Positions 32,943 to 41,684 of a stretch of DNA of 64,000 nucleotides are shown here, one piece after another; within the stretch, counting starts at the first letter, position 1; each line of letters begins with the position of its first letter. Source of the stretch: JBMDXB01 sp048594975 (GTDB lineage: Bacteria > Acidobacteriota > Vicinamibacteria > Vicinamibacterales > 2-12-FULL-66-21); NCBI GenBank assembly GCA_048594975.1, contig JBMDXQ010000071.1:28804-92803 (forward strand), read 5' to 3'. The position numbers and the translations under genes were made by a program. Below the pieces are notes generated by a model that saw nothing but the letters and a program-made list of their open reading frames with translations, did not search any database and was not told the DNA's origin.

Positions 32943-34346
32943 ATGGTCCAACTTATCGCCCCGTTCGTTCTCGCGCTCTCGTTCGTCATCGCCAGCCCGC
33001 CGCAAGCGGCTTCGAACCACGCCCGGGCGTCGGAAACCGCGCTCGACCGATACGTCGCGGCGCCGGATCCCCACTTCAGCTGGAAGGTCGTGCGGGAGCT
33101 GCCCGCCACGGGCGCGAAGGTCACGCTCCTCGAGATGACCTCGCAGAAATGGCTGACCGAGCAGGAGGTGCAGAAGCCGATCTGGACGCACTGGCTGGTC
33201 GTCGTCCGGCCCGAGCAGGTGGCGAGCGACGTGGCGTGGCTGCACATTGGCGGCGGCAGCCACGCGCGCCCGGCGCCGGTCAGGCCGTCCGCCTGGATGG
33301 TCGAGACGGCGCGCGACACGGGAACGATCGTCGCGGAGCTGCGGCTGGTTCCCAACCAGCCCGTCGTGTTCATGGACGATCCGGCGAAGAAGCCGCGCAC
33401 GGAGGACGACTTCATCGCCTACACGTGGGACAAGTACCTGCGGACCGGCGACGAGCGGTGGCCGGCGCGGCTGCCGATGACCAAGAGCGCCGTCCGCGCG
33501 ATGGACGCGGTGGCCGCCTTCGCCGCGTCCGCGGAAGGCGGCGGCGCCAGGGTCTCGCGTTTCGTGGTGTCGGGCGCGTCGAAGCGCGGCTGGACCGCCT
33601 GGGCGACCGCCGCGGTGGACCGCCGCGTCGCCGCCGTCGCCCCCATCGTCATCGACATGCTCAACCTCGAGCCGTCGTTCATCCATCACTGGCGCGCCTA
33701 CGGCGCCTGGTCGGACGCGGTCAACGACTATGTCGAGCACGGCATCATGGACTGGATGGGCACCCGCGAGTTCCGGGCGCTGATGAAGATCGAGGAGCCG
33801 TACGAGTACCGCGACCGGCTCACCATGCCGAAGTTCATGGTGAACGCGTCGGGCGACGAGTTCTTCCTGCCGGACTCGTCGCAGTTCTACTTCGATGACC
33901 TGCGCGGCGAGAAGCAGCTGCGCTACGTCCCGAACGCCGGGCACGGGCTCGAGAAGACGGACGCGGTCGAGAGCCTGCAGGCGTTCTACGCGTCGGTGGT
34001 CCAGGCGCGGCCGCGCCCGGACGTGCGGTGGACCTTCGAGAAGGACGGGTCGATCACGATCGTTGCGGAGGATCGGCCGTCGGCAGTGCTGCTGTGGCGG
34101 GCGACCAACCCGAAGGCGCGCAATTTCCGCCACGACGTCATCGGGGCGGCCTATAGCAGCACGCCGCTGGATCCCGTCGGTCCGAATACCTGGATCGCGC
34201 GTGTACCAGAGCCGGCCGCGGGGTGGACGGCGTTCTTCGCGGAGCTGAGTTATCCCGGTGTGGGCAAGCACCCGCTCAAGCTGACGACCGGGGTGCGCGT
34301 GCTGCCGGACAGGCTCCCGTTCCCGGCGCCGCAGCCGAAGCGCTGA
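32943..34346 (+). CDS. PhoPQ-activated pathogenicity-related (PqaA) family hydrolase
   Basis: The 467-residue exported protein belongs to the PqaA family of alpha/beta-hydrolase-like proteins. A signal peptide ends near residue 23. The nucleophile motif is VSGASKRGWTAWATAAVD with S213, the family replacement for G-x-S-x-G. DEFFLPDSSQFYFDD places the acid, and YVPNAGHGLEKTDAVES carries the His. A C-terminal beta domain (from about residue 350) follows. The family was named from a PhoP-regulated gene for antimicrobial peptide resistance in Salmonella; activity in this organism is unknown. ATG 32943 directly follows the -10 element. Confidence 0.85.
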   Translation: MVQLIAPFVLALSFVIASPPQAASNHARASETALDRYVAAPDPHFSWKVVRELPATGAKVTLLEMTSQKWLTEQEVQKPIWTHWLVVVRPEQVASDVAWLHIGGGSHARPAPVRPSAWMVETARDTGTIVAELRLVPNQPVVFMDDPAKKPRTEDDFIAYTWDKYLRTGDERWPARLPMTKSAVRAMDAVAAFAASAEGGGARVSRFVVSGASKRGWTAWATAAVDRRVAAVAPIVIDMLNLEPSFIHHWRAYGAWSDAVNDYVEHGIMDWMGTREFRALMKIEEPYEYRDRLTMPKFMVNASGDEFFLPDSSQFYFDDLRGEKQLRYVPNAGHGLEKTDAVESLQAFYASVVQARPRPDVRWTFEKDGSITIVAEDRPSAVLLWRATNPKARNFRHDVIGAAYSSTPLDPVGPNTWIARVPEPAAGWTAFFAELSYPGVGKHPLKLTTGVRVLPDRLPFPAPQPKR

Positions 34347-34368
34347 ACCGAGGCCTGCAGCGCTTCAT

Positions 34369-34405
34369 GAAAAAGAGGACACTCGCCAAGCTTGCGGGTG
34401 TCCTC
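34369..34405 (-). terminator. Rho-independent terminator of the Yip1 gene
   Basis: GAGGACACTCGC (34375-34386) pairs with GCGGGTGTCCTC (34394-34405) with one G-T wobble and a seven-base loop. On the minus strand the stem is followed by CTTTTTC, so it terminates the Yip1 transcript. It also sits just after the PqaA-like gene stop. Confidence 0.8.
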
Positions 34406-34435
34406 CACCGGCAGAAACGTCGAGGGTCCGTCGCG

Positions 34436-35059
34436 TCAGAGGGCCGCGGTGCCGAGCGCCGCCGCGCCGAAGAACACCGCGGTGATGGCGCCCATCACCA
34501 GGCTGATGACGATCGTCACGATCGCCGCGACGATCATGTAAGGAACGACCTTCGCCTCGGGGGTCTTCATCAGCACCGGAACGCCCAGGTAGAAGAGATA
34601 GATGCTGTAGAGCGCGGCGAGCAGCACGATCATGCTGAGCGCGGGAATGATGTACAGCACACCTGCAACCCAGACCGGCGTCGACGAGTACGCCACCAGC
34701 TTGAGCGCCTGGATCGTGCTCGGCGTCGAGTCGAAGGTCGGCGCGAGCTTGTCGATGATGAGCGCGGCGATGTACACGCCCACCAGCCCGAGCACGTAGG
34801 ACACGATCATCTGGGCGAATCCCGTCACGATCGGCGTTCGGATCGTGCCGACGAAGGGGACCGTCACCCCGATCATCGTCGTGCCGATGAATGCGGCCAC
34901 GGCGGGCACGGCGGCCAGGATCGCGACGTAGGACTTGTAGAGCGTCGCGACGTCAGTTGATTCCGCCTCGATGACTGGCCATTCCGTCTTCGGGGTGGTC
35001 AGGATCTTGCGGACGCGATCCTGCAGGGCAGGCGCGCTCGCCTGGGTCGTGCTGGGCAT
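34436..35059 (-). CDS. Yip1-family membrane protein
   Basis: The 207-residue protein has a short cytoplasmic head (LQDRVRKILTTPKTEWPVIE) and five hydrophobic helices. The head segment with T-P-K-x-E-W-P matches the bacterial Yip1/DUF1282 family, whose members have a conserved TPKxxW motif before the first helix. LVAYSSTPVWVAGVLYIIPALS is the matching central core. The role is unknown; eukaryotic relatives act in membrane trafficking, but no such role is known in bacteria. The gene has its own terminator and is monocistronic. Confidence 0.78.
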   Translation of the reverse strand: MPSTTQASAPALQDRVRKILTTPKTEWPVIEAESTDVATLYKSYVAILAAVPAVAAFIGTTMIGVTVPFVGTIRTPIVTGFAQMIVSYVLGLVGVYIAALIIDKLAPTFDSTPSTIQALKLVAYSSTPVWVAGVLYIIPALSMIVLLAALYSIYLFYLGVPVLMKTPEAKVVPYMIVAAIVTIVISLVMGAITAVFFGAAALGTAAL

Positions 35060-35112
35060 CTCGGGTCTCCTTATGAGGGGTGGCGCTCCCGGCGAAGAAT
35101 GCCGGCGACAGT

Positions 35113-35517
35113 CTACACCTTTCCGCGCAGCGCCTTGACCTCGGCGCGGCGTTTCTTCGATTGCAGCCGCTTCTCGCGCGAGGCCGCCGTCGGGCGGGTC
35201 GGGCGCCGACGCCTGGGCTTCCGCGCCGCCGCCGCAATCAGCGCCGCCAGCCGGGCTCGCGCCGCGTCGCGGTTCTGCGCCTGCGTCCGGTGTTCGCGGC
35301 TGTCGATGACGAGCGTGCCGTCGGCGGTGAGGCGCTTGCCGGCGAGCCGGACCAACCGTTCTTTGATCTCGGCGGGAAGCGCCGAGGCAGCCACGTCGAA
35401 CCGCAGCTCCACCGCAGTGGAGACCTTGTTGACGTTCTGCCCGCCGGGCCCGGAGGCGCGGACGAAGCGCTCCTCGAGTTCGGTTTCAGGGATGGCGATG
35501 GTGGGGGTGATTCTCAT
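35113..35517 (-). CDS. arfB: ArfB-type peptidyl-tRNA hydrolase (ribosome rescue)
   Basis: The 134-residue protein has the class I release factor catalytic core ASGPGGQNVNKVSTAVELRF with GGQ at 25-27 and lacks the codon-recognition domains. The C-terminal tail (RKPRRRRPTRPTAASREKRL to KALRGKV) is strongly basic, as required for ArfB/YaeJ to enter the empty mRNA channel of stalled ribosomes and release the nascent chain. The start at 35517 gives MRITPTIAIPETE, matching the family start; a longer upstream frame lies inside the divergent NIPSNAP gene and has no family support. Confidence 0.9.
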   Translation of the reverse strand: MRITPTIAIPETELEERFVRASGPGGQNVNKVSTAVELRFDVAASALPAEIKERLVRLAGKRLTADGTLVIDSREHRTQAQNRDAARARLAALIAAAARKPRRRRPTRPTAASREKRLQSKKRRAEVKALRGKV

Positions 35518-35565
35518 AAGGCGCCAGCTCCTGACTATACTGTCCCGCATCAACGGAGGCTTCGA

Positions 35566-36357
35566 GTGGAGAGACGCGATTTCATGGCCACGCTCGGCGT
35601 GGCGGCAGTTGGCGGCCTGCCGCAGGCGAAGCCGCCGCCTGCCCGGACCGCGCCGGAGTTCTACGTCTGGCGCCAGTATGTTCTCCGTGCCGGGACGCAG
35701 CCGCGGCGGCTCGCAGAGCACTTGCAGGGAGCACTGATTCCGGCGCTCAACCGCCTCGGCCACAGGCCGGTCGGCGTGTTCGAGCCGGTCGTCGGCGTCT
35801 CCAGCCCGACGGTGTTCACGCTGGTCCCGGCGGCGTCGCTCGAGGCGATCGCGTCAACGGAGGCGAACCTGCAGAAGGACGGGGAATATCTCCGTGCGGC
35901 GGCGTCGTATCTCGAGGCGGCGGCGACCGACCCCGTCTACCTGCGGCAGGAGACGTCGATCCTCGCGGCGTTCCCGAACGTACCGCGCGTGGAAGTCCCC
36001 GCGGCGACGGCGGGCAAGGGGCCGCGCCTCTTCGAGCTGCGCACCTACGAGAGCCACAGCGAGCGCGCACACCGGCTGAAGGTGCAGATGTTCGCGGAGA
36101 TGGGCGAGGTGGACATCTTCCGCCGCGTCGGCCTCACGCCGGTGTTCTTCGCGAGCACGCTGGCCGGCCCGCGCATGCCCAACCTGACCTACATGCTGGT
36201 GCACGACAACCTGGCGGCGCGCGAGAAGAGCTGGGCCGCGTTCGTCGGCGACGAGCAGTGGAAGAAGCTGCGCGCCACCCCCGGCTACGCCGACGCCGAC
36301 ATCGTGTCCAACATCACGACCGTGCTGCTGCGGCCGGCCGGGTCCTCGCAGATCTGA
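35566..36357 (+). CDS. Exported NIPSNAP family protein
   Basis: The 263-residue protein opens with a twin-arginine-like signal (VERRDFMATLGVAAVGG) and two NIPSNAP-type ferredoxin-like repeats. The first is EFYVWRQYVLRAGTQPRRLA and GHRPVGVFEPVVG; the second is RLFELRTYESHSERAHRLKV, then VGLTPVFFASTLAG, MPNLTYMLVHDNL and AREKSWAAFVGDEQWKKL. The GTG at 35566 is preceded by AACGGAGGC at good spacing; ATG 35584 would cut the Arg pair. TATACT at 35536-35541 is the likely -10. Function unknown; such proteins occur widely in Acidobacteriota and Planctomycetota. Confidence 0.83.
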   Translation: MERRDFMATLGVAAVGGLPQAKPPPARTAPEFYVWRQYVLRAGTQPRRLAEHLQGALIPALNRLGHRPVGVFEPVVGVSSPTVFTLVPAASLEAIASTEANLQKDGEYLRAAASYLEAAATDPVYLRQETSILAAFPNVPRVEVPAATAGKGPRLFELRTYESHSERAHRLKVQMFAEMGEVDIFRRVGLTPVFFASTLAGPRMPNLTYMLVHDNLAAREKSWAAFVGDEQWKKLRATPGYADADIVSNITTVLLRPAGSSQI

Positions 36358-36392
36358 CAGGCCCGCCGAACCTGACGGCGTCACTCACGGCG

Positions 36393-37124
36393 TCACACCC
36401 TGGGCAACTTCTTCAGGAGCGTCGCCGCCTTTCGGAACCACGGCCGCTCTCGCCGCCGCATGTACGCCGGCATCGTCGGTTTCTTCGCCAGGATGCGCTG
36501 CGCCCACTCGCGCGCTTCGGCGCGCCGCCCCACGGAAGCGAGGAAGCTCGCATAGTTGTACTGCGTCTCCGACAGCGTCGACGTCTGCGTCACGTCCGCG
36601 AACTGCCGCGCGGCCTCTTCGTGGCGCCCCGCCTGCGCGAGGACGTGCGCGAGCAGCCCGCCCGCCCGGTGGTAGTCGTACTTCGCGTCCATTTGCACGA
36701 CCGCAGCCAGGTCGTCGGCCGCCGCCTTGATGTCCCCGAGCTCGATGGCGGCGAGCGCGCGACGGTAGAACGCGTCGGGCGCGTCGCTGCGGCGCGCGAT
36801 CGCCTGATCGAAGCACTCGCGCGCCTTGGCGTACTTGCGGTCCTCCAGGTAGAGATCGCCGAGCTCCTCGAAGTTGCCGACCGACGGGTTGTCGACGATC
36901 GCCGCCTCCAGATAGCGGATCCGCTTGCGGCGCGGAAACACCTGGAACGTCCGGCGCAGCAGGCCGGCATCGGGAATGACCTCGGCCACGATGTATACGA
37001 GCGCACCGACGCCGCCACCGAAGATGATGATCCAGATCCAGAAGGGTTCAGGACGCCGGCGGAGGAAATGCAGGATCGCGAGCGCCTGCAGGATCACGCC
37101 GTACGGATAGAAGAGCCCGAGCAT
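36393..37124 (-). CDS. Membrane-anchored TPR protein with phospholipase D-like N-terminal helices
   Basis: The 243-residue protein begins with two hydrophobic helices separated by RRRPEPFWIWIII, similar to the N-terminal membrane segment common in cardiolipin synthase-type proteins (PLDc_N), without any phospholipase motif. Four to five TPR units follow from about residue 80 (FEELGDLYLEDRKYAKARE, APDAFYRRALAAIELGDIKA, YDYHRAGGLLAHVLAQAGRH, QYNYASFLASVGRRAEARE). It probably holds protein complexes at the cytoplasmic face. Partners are unknown. Convergent with the NIPSNAP gene and divergent from the permease. Confidence 0.72.
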   Translation of the reverse strand: MLGLFYPYGVILQALAILHFLRRRPEPFWIWIIIFGGGVGALVYIVAEVIPDAGLLRRTFQVFPRRKRIRYLEAAIVDNPSVGNFEELGDLYLEDRKYAKARECFDQAIARRSDAPDAFYRRALAAIELGDIKAAADDLAAVVQMDAKYDYHRAGGLLAHVLAQAGRHEEAARQFADVTQTSTLSETQYNYASFLASVGRRAEAREWAQRILAKKPTMPAYMRRRERPWFRKAATLLKKLPRV

Positions 37125-37173
37125 GCGGCGGCGCCACTATACCCTGAGGGGGCGTTCATCCGATCGCGCGCCG

Positions 37174-37190
37174 TATAATCGGCGTACAAT
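37174..37190 (+). promoter_or_regulatory. Candidate -10 elements of the permease gene
   Basis: TATAAT (37174-37179) and TACAAT (37185-37190) lie upstream of ATG 37208. They would give leaders of about 22 and 11 bases. No clear -35 is visible for either. Confidence 0.4.
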
Positions 37191-37207
37191 CGCATTCTCA
37201 CGCGCTC

Positions 37208-39628
37208 ATGAGGATCGTCGAACGCCTCCGGCGCGATGTCGCTTTCAGCGCGCGCCTCCATGCCCGGACGCCGCTCGCCTCCGCGTGCGTCGTCGTGACG
37301 CTCGCCGTCGGCATGGCCGCGACGAGCGTTGCCGTCGCCCTCATCAGCGCCTTCTTCGTCCGCCCGCTCCCGGTGGCCGACGCCGGCCGGCTGGTGCGCG
37401 TGTACCGGCATTCCGCGGCGAGCGCCCAGCACCTTCCGCTGCGGTACGGCGACTTTGAAGAAGTGCGCGCGCTCGGCGTGTTCTCCGGCACTGCCGCCGA
37501 ACAGCCGGCACCCCTCATTCTCGGCGGCGCCGGAACTGCCGAGCGCACGTGGGGCGAGATCGTGTCGCCGGGGTACTTCTCCGAGCTGGGGCTGACGCCG
37601 CTGCACGGTCGTTTCTTCGATCCGGCAGAGGAGCGCGACGGCGTCGCTGTCGCGGTCATCGGCGAGGGCCTGTGGGCGCGGCAGTTCGGCCGGGACCGCG
37701 GCGCGCTCGGTGCCGAGATGCGCGTCGACGGGCGGTCGTACCGCGTCATCGGCGTGGCGCCGGCGGAGTTTCACGGGACCGTCCTCGGGTTTGCCTCGCA
37801 GCTGTGGATTCCGGTGCGGGCGATGCCGGATGCCCGGGGCGAGTACGGAGACGCATATTTCACCATCGCGAAGTTGGCGCCGGATGTCGCGATCGGCGAC
37901 GCGCAGCATGCGCTCGACGCGCTCGCCCGCAGGCTCGACCGCGAGCGCCCGGGCTCGCACCGCGGCGTACGGCTGTCCGCGTTCCGGGAAGCGAGTGGCC
38001 GCATCCCGCCGCCTTTCCGCGAAGGCTTTGCCGGTTTCTCAATCCTCGGGCTGGGCGTGGCGCTGCTGGTCACGGCGGTCGCCGCCGCGAATACGGCCGG
38101 CGTCCTGCTGGCGCGTGCGGTCACGCGGCGGCGAGAAATGGCTGTCCGTCTCGCGCTCGGCGCGTCGCGCCGGAGCATCGTCGAGCAGCTGCTCGCCGAG
38201 GGAGCGGTCCTGGCGATCCCGGCTGCCGTCGCCGGTGTGGCCATCGCCTGGCAGGTGACCCGCCTGATGAGCGCCTTCGATGTGCCGATCGCGCGCGGCG
38301 CCGAGCTGTCGTTCGACGTCAGCCTCGACGGCCTCGCGCTCGCCGCTGCCCTCGCCGTCACCGCGGGCGTCGTGCTGCTGATCGGGTTGACGCCGGCGCT
38401 CGAGTCGTCGCGCCTCGACCTGGTGTCGGCGCTGAGGGATGCGCAGGCACATCATCGCCGGCGGTCGTGGTCCCGCGCCCTGTTCCTCACGGCCCAGGTC
38501 GCCGTCTCCATGGTGCTGCTTGCCGGCTGCGCGGCTCTCTTCAGGAGCGTGCAGCACGCACGCGCGATCGACCCCGGCTTCGATCCGGCGGGGGTTGTCA
38601 CGACCGCCGTCGATCTCCGCGCGTCCCGATCGGCAGGCGATCCGGGCTTCTGGTTGCGTCTCGCCGACGAGATCCGCCGGCTGCCACGGGTGGACGCGGC
38701 GAGCCTGGCGTCGCGCGTGCCGCTCGAGCTCGGGGTGGTCATGACCTCGCTCGCGCCGGAGGGACATGGGCCCGCAACCGGCGCCGACTGGCCCTCCGTC
38801 GAGTTCGCGATCGTGGACGTCGGCTATCTTGCGACGATGCGCATCCCGCTCATCGAGGGACGGGAGTTCGATGCCGGCGACCGGCGCGGATCGCCGGCGG
38901 TCGCGGTCATCAACGACGTGCTCGCGCGGAGGTTCTGGGGCCATGCCAACGTCGTGGGCCGCGGCCTGGTCACCCGCGACGGCGGCCGCCTGCAGGTCGT
39001 GGGCGTTGTCCGCCATTCGAAGTACCTGTCGCTCGGTGAGTCTCCCAAACCCTACCTGTACCTGCCGCTTCGACAGGGCGACGCGACCGCGATGACGATC
39101 GTGGCCAGAACAGCGGCGGGCGAGCCGGCGGCGCTGCTGCGCGCCATTGCCGACACGGTTCGGCGTCTGGAACCGGACGCGCCGCTCTACGAGGCGACCA
39201 CGATGTCGCGGAAGGTGGCGATGTCGCTGGCGCCGGCGCGCGGCGGCGCGCTGGGCCTCGCGGTGGTCGCCGCCATGGCGCTCGCGCTGACCGCGGTCGG
39301 CCTGTTCGGGGTGGTGGCGCAGGCGGTGAGCCGCCGGACCTTCGAGATCGGCGTGCGGCGGGCGCTCGGCGCGGCCGACGGCAGAGTCGTCTGGCTGATA
39401 GTGCGCGACACGATGACTCCGGTCCTGACCGGCTGCGTGCTGGGACTGCTGGCCGCAGTGGCCGTTCAGCCGATGCTGCGCGTGGTGCTCTACGACGTCA
39501 ATCGCTTCGATCCGCTCGTCGTGGGTCTCGCGCCCGGAGTGATCGTGACGGTGTGCTCCGCCGCCGCGTGGCTCCCGTCGCGCCGCGCAACCCTGATCAG
39601 CCCGACGGCGGCGCTGCGGCGCGAGTAG
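37208..39628 (+). CDS. MacB/FtsX-type ABC transporter permease (acidobacterial ADOP type)
   Basis: The 806-residue protein is a fused permease with two MacB periplasmic core and FtsX units. Helix 1 (ASACVVVTLAVGMAATSVAVAL) is followed by a first periplasmic domain (about 50-265), then three helices with the FtsX core RRREMAVRLALGASRRSIVEQLLAEG, a second periplasmic domain, and a final bundle with RRTFEIGVRRALGAADGRVVW. Length and architecture match the ADOP family, abundant in Acidobacteriota and usually encoded without an adjacent ATPase, as here. No PadR-type regulator is adjacent. The transported substrate is unknown; MacB relatives push lipoproteins, toxins or peptides outward. Confidence 0.85.
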   Translation: MRIVERLRRDVAFSARLHARTPLASACVVVTLAVGMAATSVAVALISAFFVRPLPVADAGRLVRVYRHSAASAQHLPLRYGDFEEVRALGVFSGTAAEQPAPLILGGAGTAERTWGEIVSPGYFSELGLTPLHGRFFDPAEERDGVAVAVIGEGLWARQFGRDRGALGAEMRVDGRSYRVIGVAPAEFHGTVLGFASQLWIPVRAMPDARGEYGDAYFTIAKLAPDVAIGDAQHALDALARRLDRERPGSHRGVRLSAFREASGRIPPPFREGFAGFSILGLGVALLVTAVAAANTAGVLLARAVTRRREMAVRLALGASRRSIVEQLLAEGAVLAIPAAVAGVAIAWQVTRLMSAFDVPIARGAELSFDVSLDGLALAAALAVTAGVVLLIGLTPALESSRLDLVSALRDAQAHHRRRSWSRALFLTAQVAVSMVLLAGCAALFRSVQHARAIDPGFDPAGVVTTAVDLRASRSAGDPGFWLRLADEIRRLPRVDAASLASRVPLELGVVMTSLAPEGHGPATGADWPSVEFAIVDVGYLATMRIPLIEGREFDAGDRRGSPAVAVINDVLARRFWGHANVVGRGLVTRDGGRLQVVGVVRHSKYLSLGESPKPYLYLPLRQGDATAMTIVARTAAGEPAALLRAIADTVRRLEPDAPLYEATTMSRKVAMSLAPARGGALGLAVVAAMALALTAVGLFGVVAQAVSRRTFEIGVRRALGAADGRVVWLIVRDTMTPVLTGCVLGLLAAVAVQPMLRVVLYDVNRFDPLVVGLAPGVIVTVCSAAAWLPSRRATLISPTAALRRE

Positions 39629-39634
39629 GCCGGG

Positions 39635-41593
39635 TCATCGAGCCGGATCGGGTGTTGTCATCGTGTGCTTTCGATCGAGGGCTGCGGCGAGTTCCACCAG
39701 CCGGATGAACTCGGCACGATAACCGTCGTCGTCGCGGCCGCGGTGCTCGCGCGCGAGTTGCACTGCCTGCCCCCAGCTGGCCTGGCCCGTGAAGTCCGAG
39801 CGGCGCAGCAGCATGCCGAATTCCGTGACGGCGGCGGCGAACCCGAGGTTCGGCGTGGTCCGTGGTGCCGCGTCGCGGATCGGGAACTCGAGCAGTCCGC
39901 TCGTGTCGCCGGTCGGCGTTTTGTAGCGGACCTTGATCGTCATCAGCTCGTCGGAAGCGACGGCGACCGGCGGGCGAGCGGGCTCCGGCTGGTACTTGAG
40001 CGGGTCGACGTCGGCGCCCGGCGCGGCCGCGCCCGGCGGTACCAGCTCGTACAGCGCGGTGACCGTGCGGCCGGCGCCCAGTTCTCCTGCGTCCCTGCGA
40101 TCGTTGTTGAAGTCCTCCTTCCGCAGCACGCGGTTCTCGTAGCCGACCAGGCGGTAAGCGCCGACGAACCTCGGGTTGAACTCGATCTGCAGCTTGACGT
40201 CCTTGGCGACCGCGACGAAGGTGGAGCCCGCCTCCGCGATGAGCACGCGGCGCGCCTCCTGGATGGAATCCAGGTAGGAGTAGTTGCCGTTGCCCGTGTC
40301 GGCGAGCATCTCCATCGTCGAGTCCTTCAGGTTGTCGTCACCGACACCGAGTACCGACAGGAAGATACCGCGCGCGCGCCTTTCCTCGATGAGCCGCTTC
40401 AGGTCCGCTGGATTGGTGATGCCGACGTTGAAATCGCCGTCGGTCGCGAGGATCACGCGGTTGATGCCGGCGGGGTCGAAGTTCTCCGCCGCGATGTCGT
40501 ACGCGAGCTGGATGCCGGCAGCGCCTGCCGTGGACCCACCGGCCCTCAGCTCCTCGATCGCCTGCTTGATCTTCGTCTTCTCGGCGACGCTCGTCGACGG
40601 CAGCACCACGCCGCTGCTTCCGGCGTAGACGACGATCGCGACGCGGTCCTCGGGACGCAGCGTGTCGACGAGCATCCGCATTGCCGCTTTCACGAGCGGC
40701 AGCCGCGGCGCCGGTGTCATCGAGCCGGAGACGTCGAGCAGGAACGTCAGGTTGCGCGGCGGCGTGCGATCGCGTTGCACGGGCGCGCTCCGCAGCCCCA
40801 CGAGGGCCAGGCGGTGGTTCGGATTCCACGGACACGTCCCGATCTCCGTGGTGATCGACACGGGAGCACTCCCCTTCGGCGCCGGGTAGTCGAAACGGAA
40901 GTAGTTGATCAGCTCCTCGATGCGAACCGCGTCGCGCGGCGGGAGCTGTCCGAGGTTGAGGAATCGCCGGACGTTGGCGTACGACGCCGTGTCGACGTCG
41001 ATGGAGAAGGTCGAGAGCGGGTGCTCGGTGACGCGGCGGAAGCGGTTCTCCTCGATGGCGGCGTAGGAGGAGGTGTCGCGCGGGTAGTCCGGGAGGATGC
41101 CTCGCGGGCCGATCGCCCCGCCCACGGGCACGGGGGCAGAAGCGGGCGGCGGCGCCGCGGGTACGCCACCGACGACACCGCCGACAATGCCGCCCGGAAC
41201 CCCTGCGGCGCTGCCGGAAATGACGAGCCGGGCCTCCTTGAGCGGCGCCGCGGTTGCGCCTATCACGTCGACGGTCTCGGACACCGCGCCGACCTTCATG
41301 ACCACCTTCACCACCGGGTCCGCGGTCGTCACGGTCAGGCGCAGGTCCGTCGTGACGAACCCCGCCAGACGATGCCGGATCGAGTACTCGCCTGGCGCGA
41401 CGTTCTCGATCATCCAGTCACCGGAGCCGTCCGAGACGGTGCGCCGCAGGACCGAGTCACCCTGCCGCAGCTCAATCTCGACGCCGGGGATCGGCAACCC
41501 GGCGGGATCGACGACGGTGCCGCTGAGCGTTCTGGTCTGCGGCGCCGCCTGGAGGGTGAGCCCGATGACGAGGATCGACGCGAGCAGACGCAT
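39635..41593 (-). CDS. YfbK-like von Willebrand factor A protein with carboxypeptidase-regulatory domain
   Basis: The 652-residue secreted protein starts with a signal peptide, a carboxypeptidase-regulatory-like beta-sandwich (about 22-110) and a Gly/Pro linker. The YfbK segment (TFSIDVDTASYANVRRFLN, then IEELINYFRFDYP) leads to a vWA domain with an intact MIDAS site D287-x-S-x-S (DVSGSM) plus ATDGDFNVGI. The C-terminal region matches DUF3520-type YfbK tails (YRLVGYENRVLRKEDFNNDR, then PNLGFAAAVTEFGMLLR). It should bind divalent metal and a protein ligand at the surface. ATG 41593 was chosen from the signal peptide. It ends seven bases from the convergent permease stop. Confidence 0.85.
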   Translation of the reverse strand: MRLLASILVIGLTLQAAPQTRTLSGTVVDPAGLPIPGVEIELRQGDSVLRRTVSDGSGDWMIENVAPGEYSIRHRLAGFVTTDLRLTVTTADPVVKVVMKVGAVSETVDVIGATAAPLKEARLVISGSAAGVPGGIVGGVVGGVPAAPPPASAPVPVGGAIGPRGILPDYPRDTSSYAAIEENRFRRVTEHPLSTFSIDVDTASYANVRRFLNLGQLPPRDAVRIEELINYFRFDYPAPKGSAPVSITTEIGTCPWNPNHRLALVGLRSAPVQRDRTPPRNLTFLLDVSGSMTPAPRLPLVKAAMRMLVDTLRPEDRVAIVVYAGSSGVVLPSTSVAEKTKIKQAIEELRAGGSTAGAAGIQLAYDIAAENFDPAGINRVILATDGDFNVGITNPADLKRLIEERRARGIFLSVLGVGDDNLKDSTMEMLADTGNGNYSYLDSIQEARRVLIAEAGSTFVAVAKDVKLQIEFNPRFVGAYRLVGYENRVLRKEDFNNDRRDAGELGAGRTVTALYELVPPGAAAPGADVDPLKYQPEPARPPVAVASDELMTIKVRYKTPTGDTSGLLEFPIRDAAPRTTPNLGFAAAVTEFGMLLRRSDFTGQASWGQAVQLAREHRGRDDDGYRAEFIRLVELAAALDRKHTMTTPDPAR

Positions 41594-41670
41594 GGCAGGC
41601 CTCCGCGCCATCGCGGCGCGACTTCGACGCGCTTTGCAGCTTTAGACACCATCGATGGCGCTTTGGACGG

Positions 41671-41676
41671 TATGAT
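41671..41676 (+). promoter_or_regulatory. -10 hexamer TATGAT of the serine hydrolase gene
   Basis: TATGAT ends 8 bases before ATG 41685, giving a predicted leader of about two bases and no space for a ribosome binding site. Confidence 0.5.
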
Positions 41677-41684
41677 AAACGCCA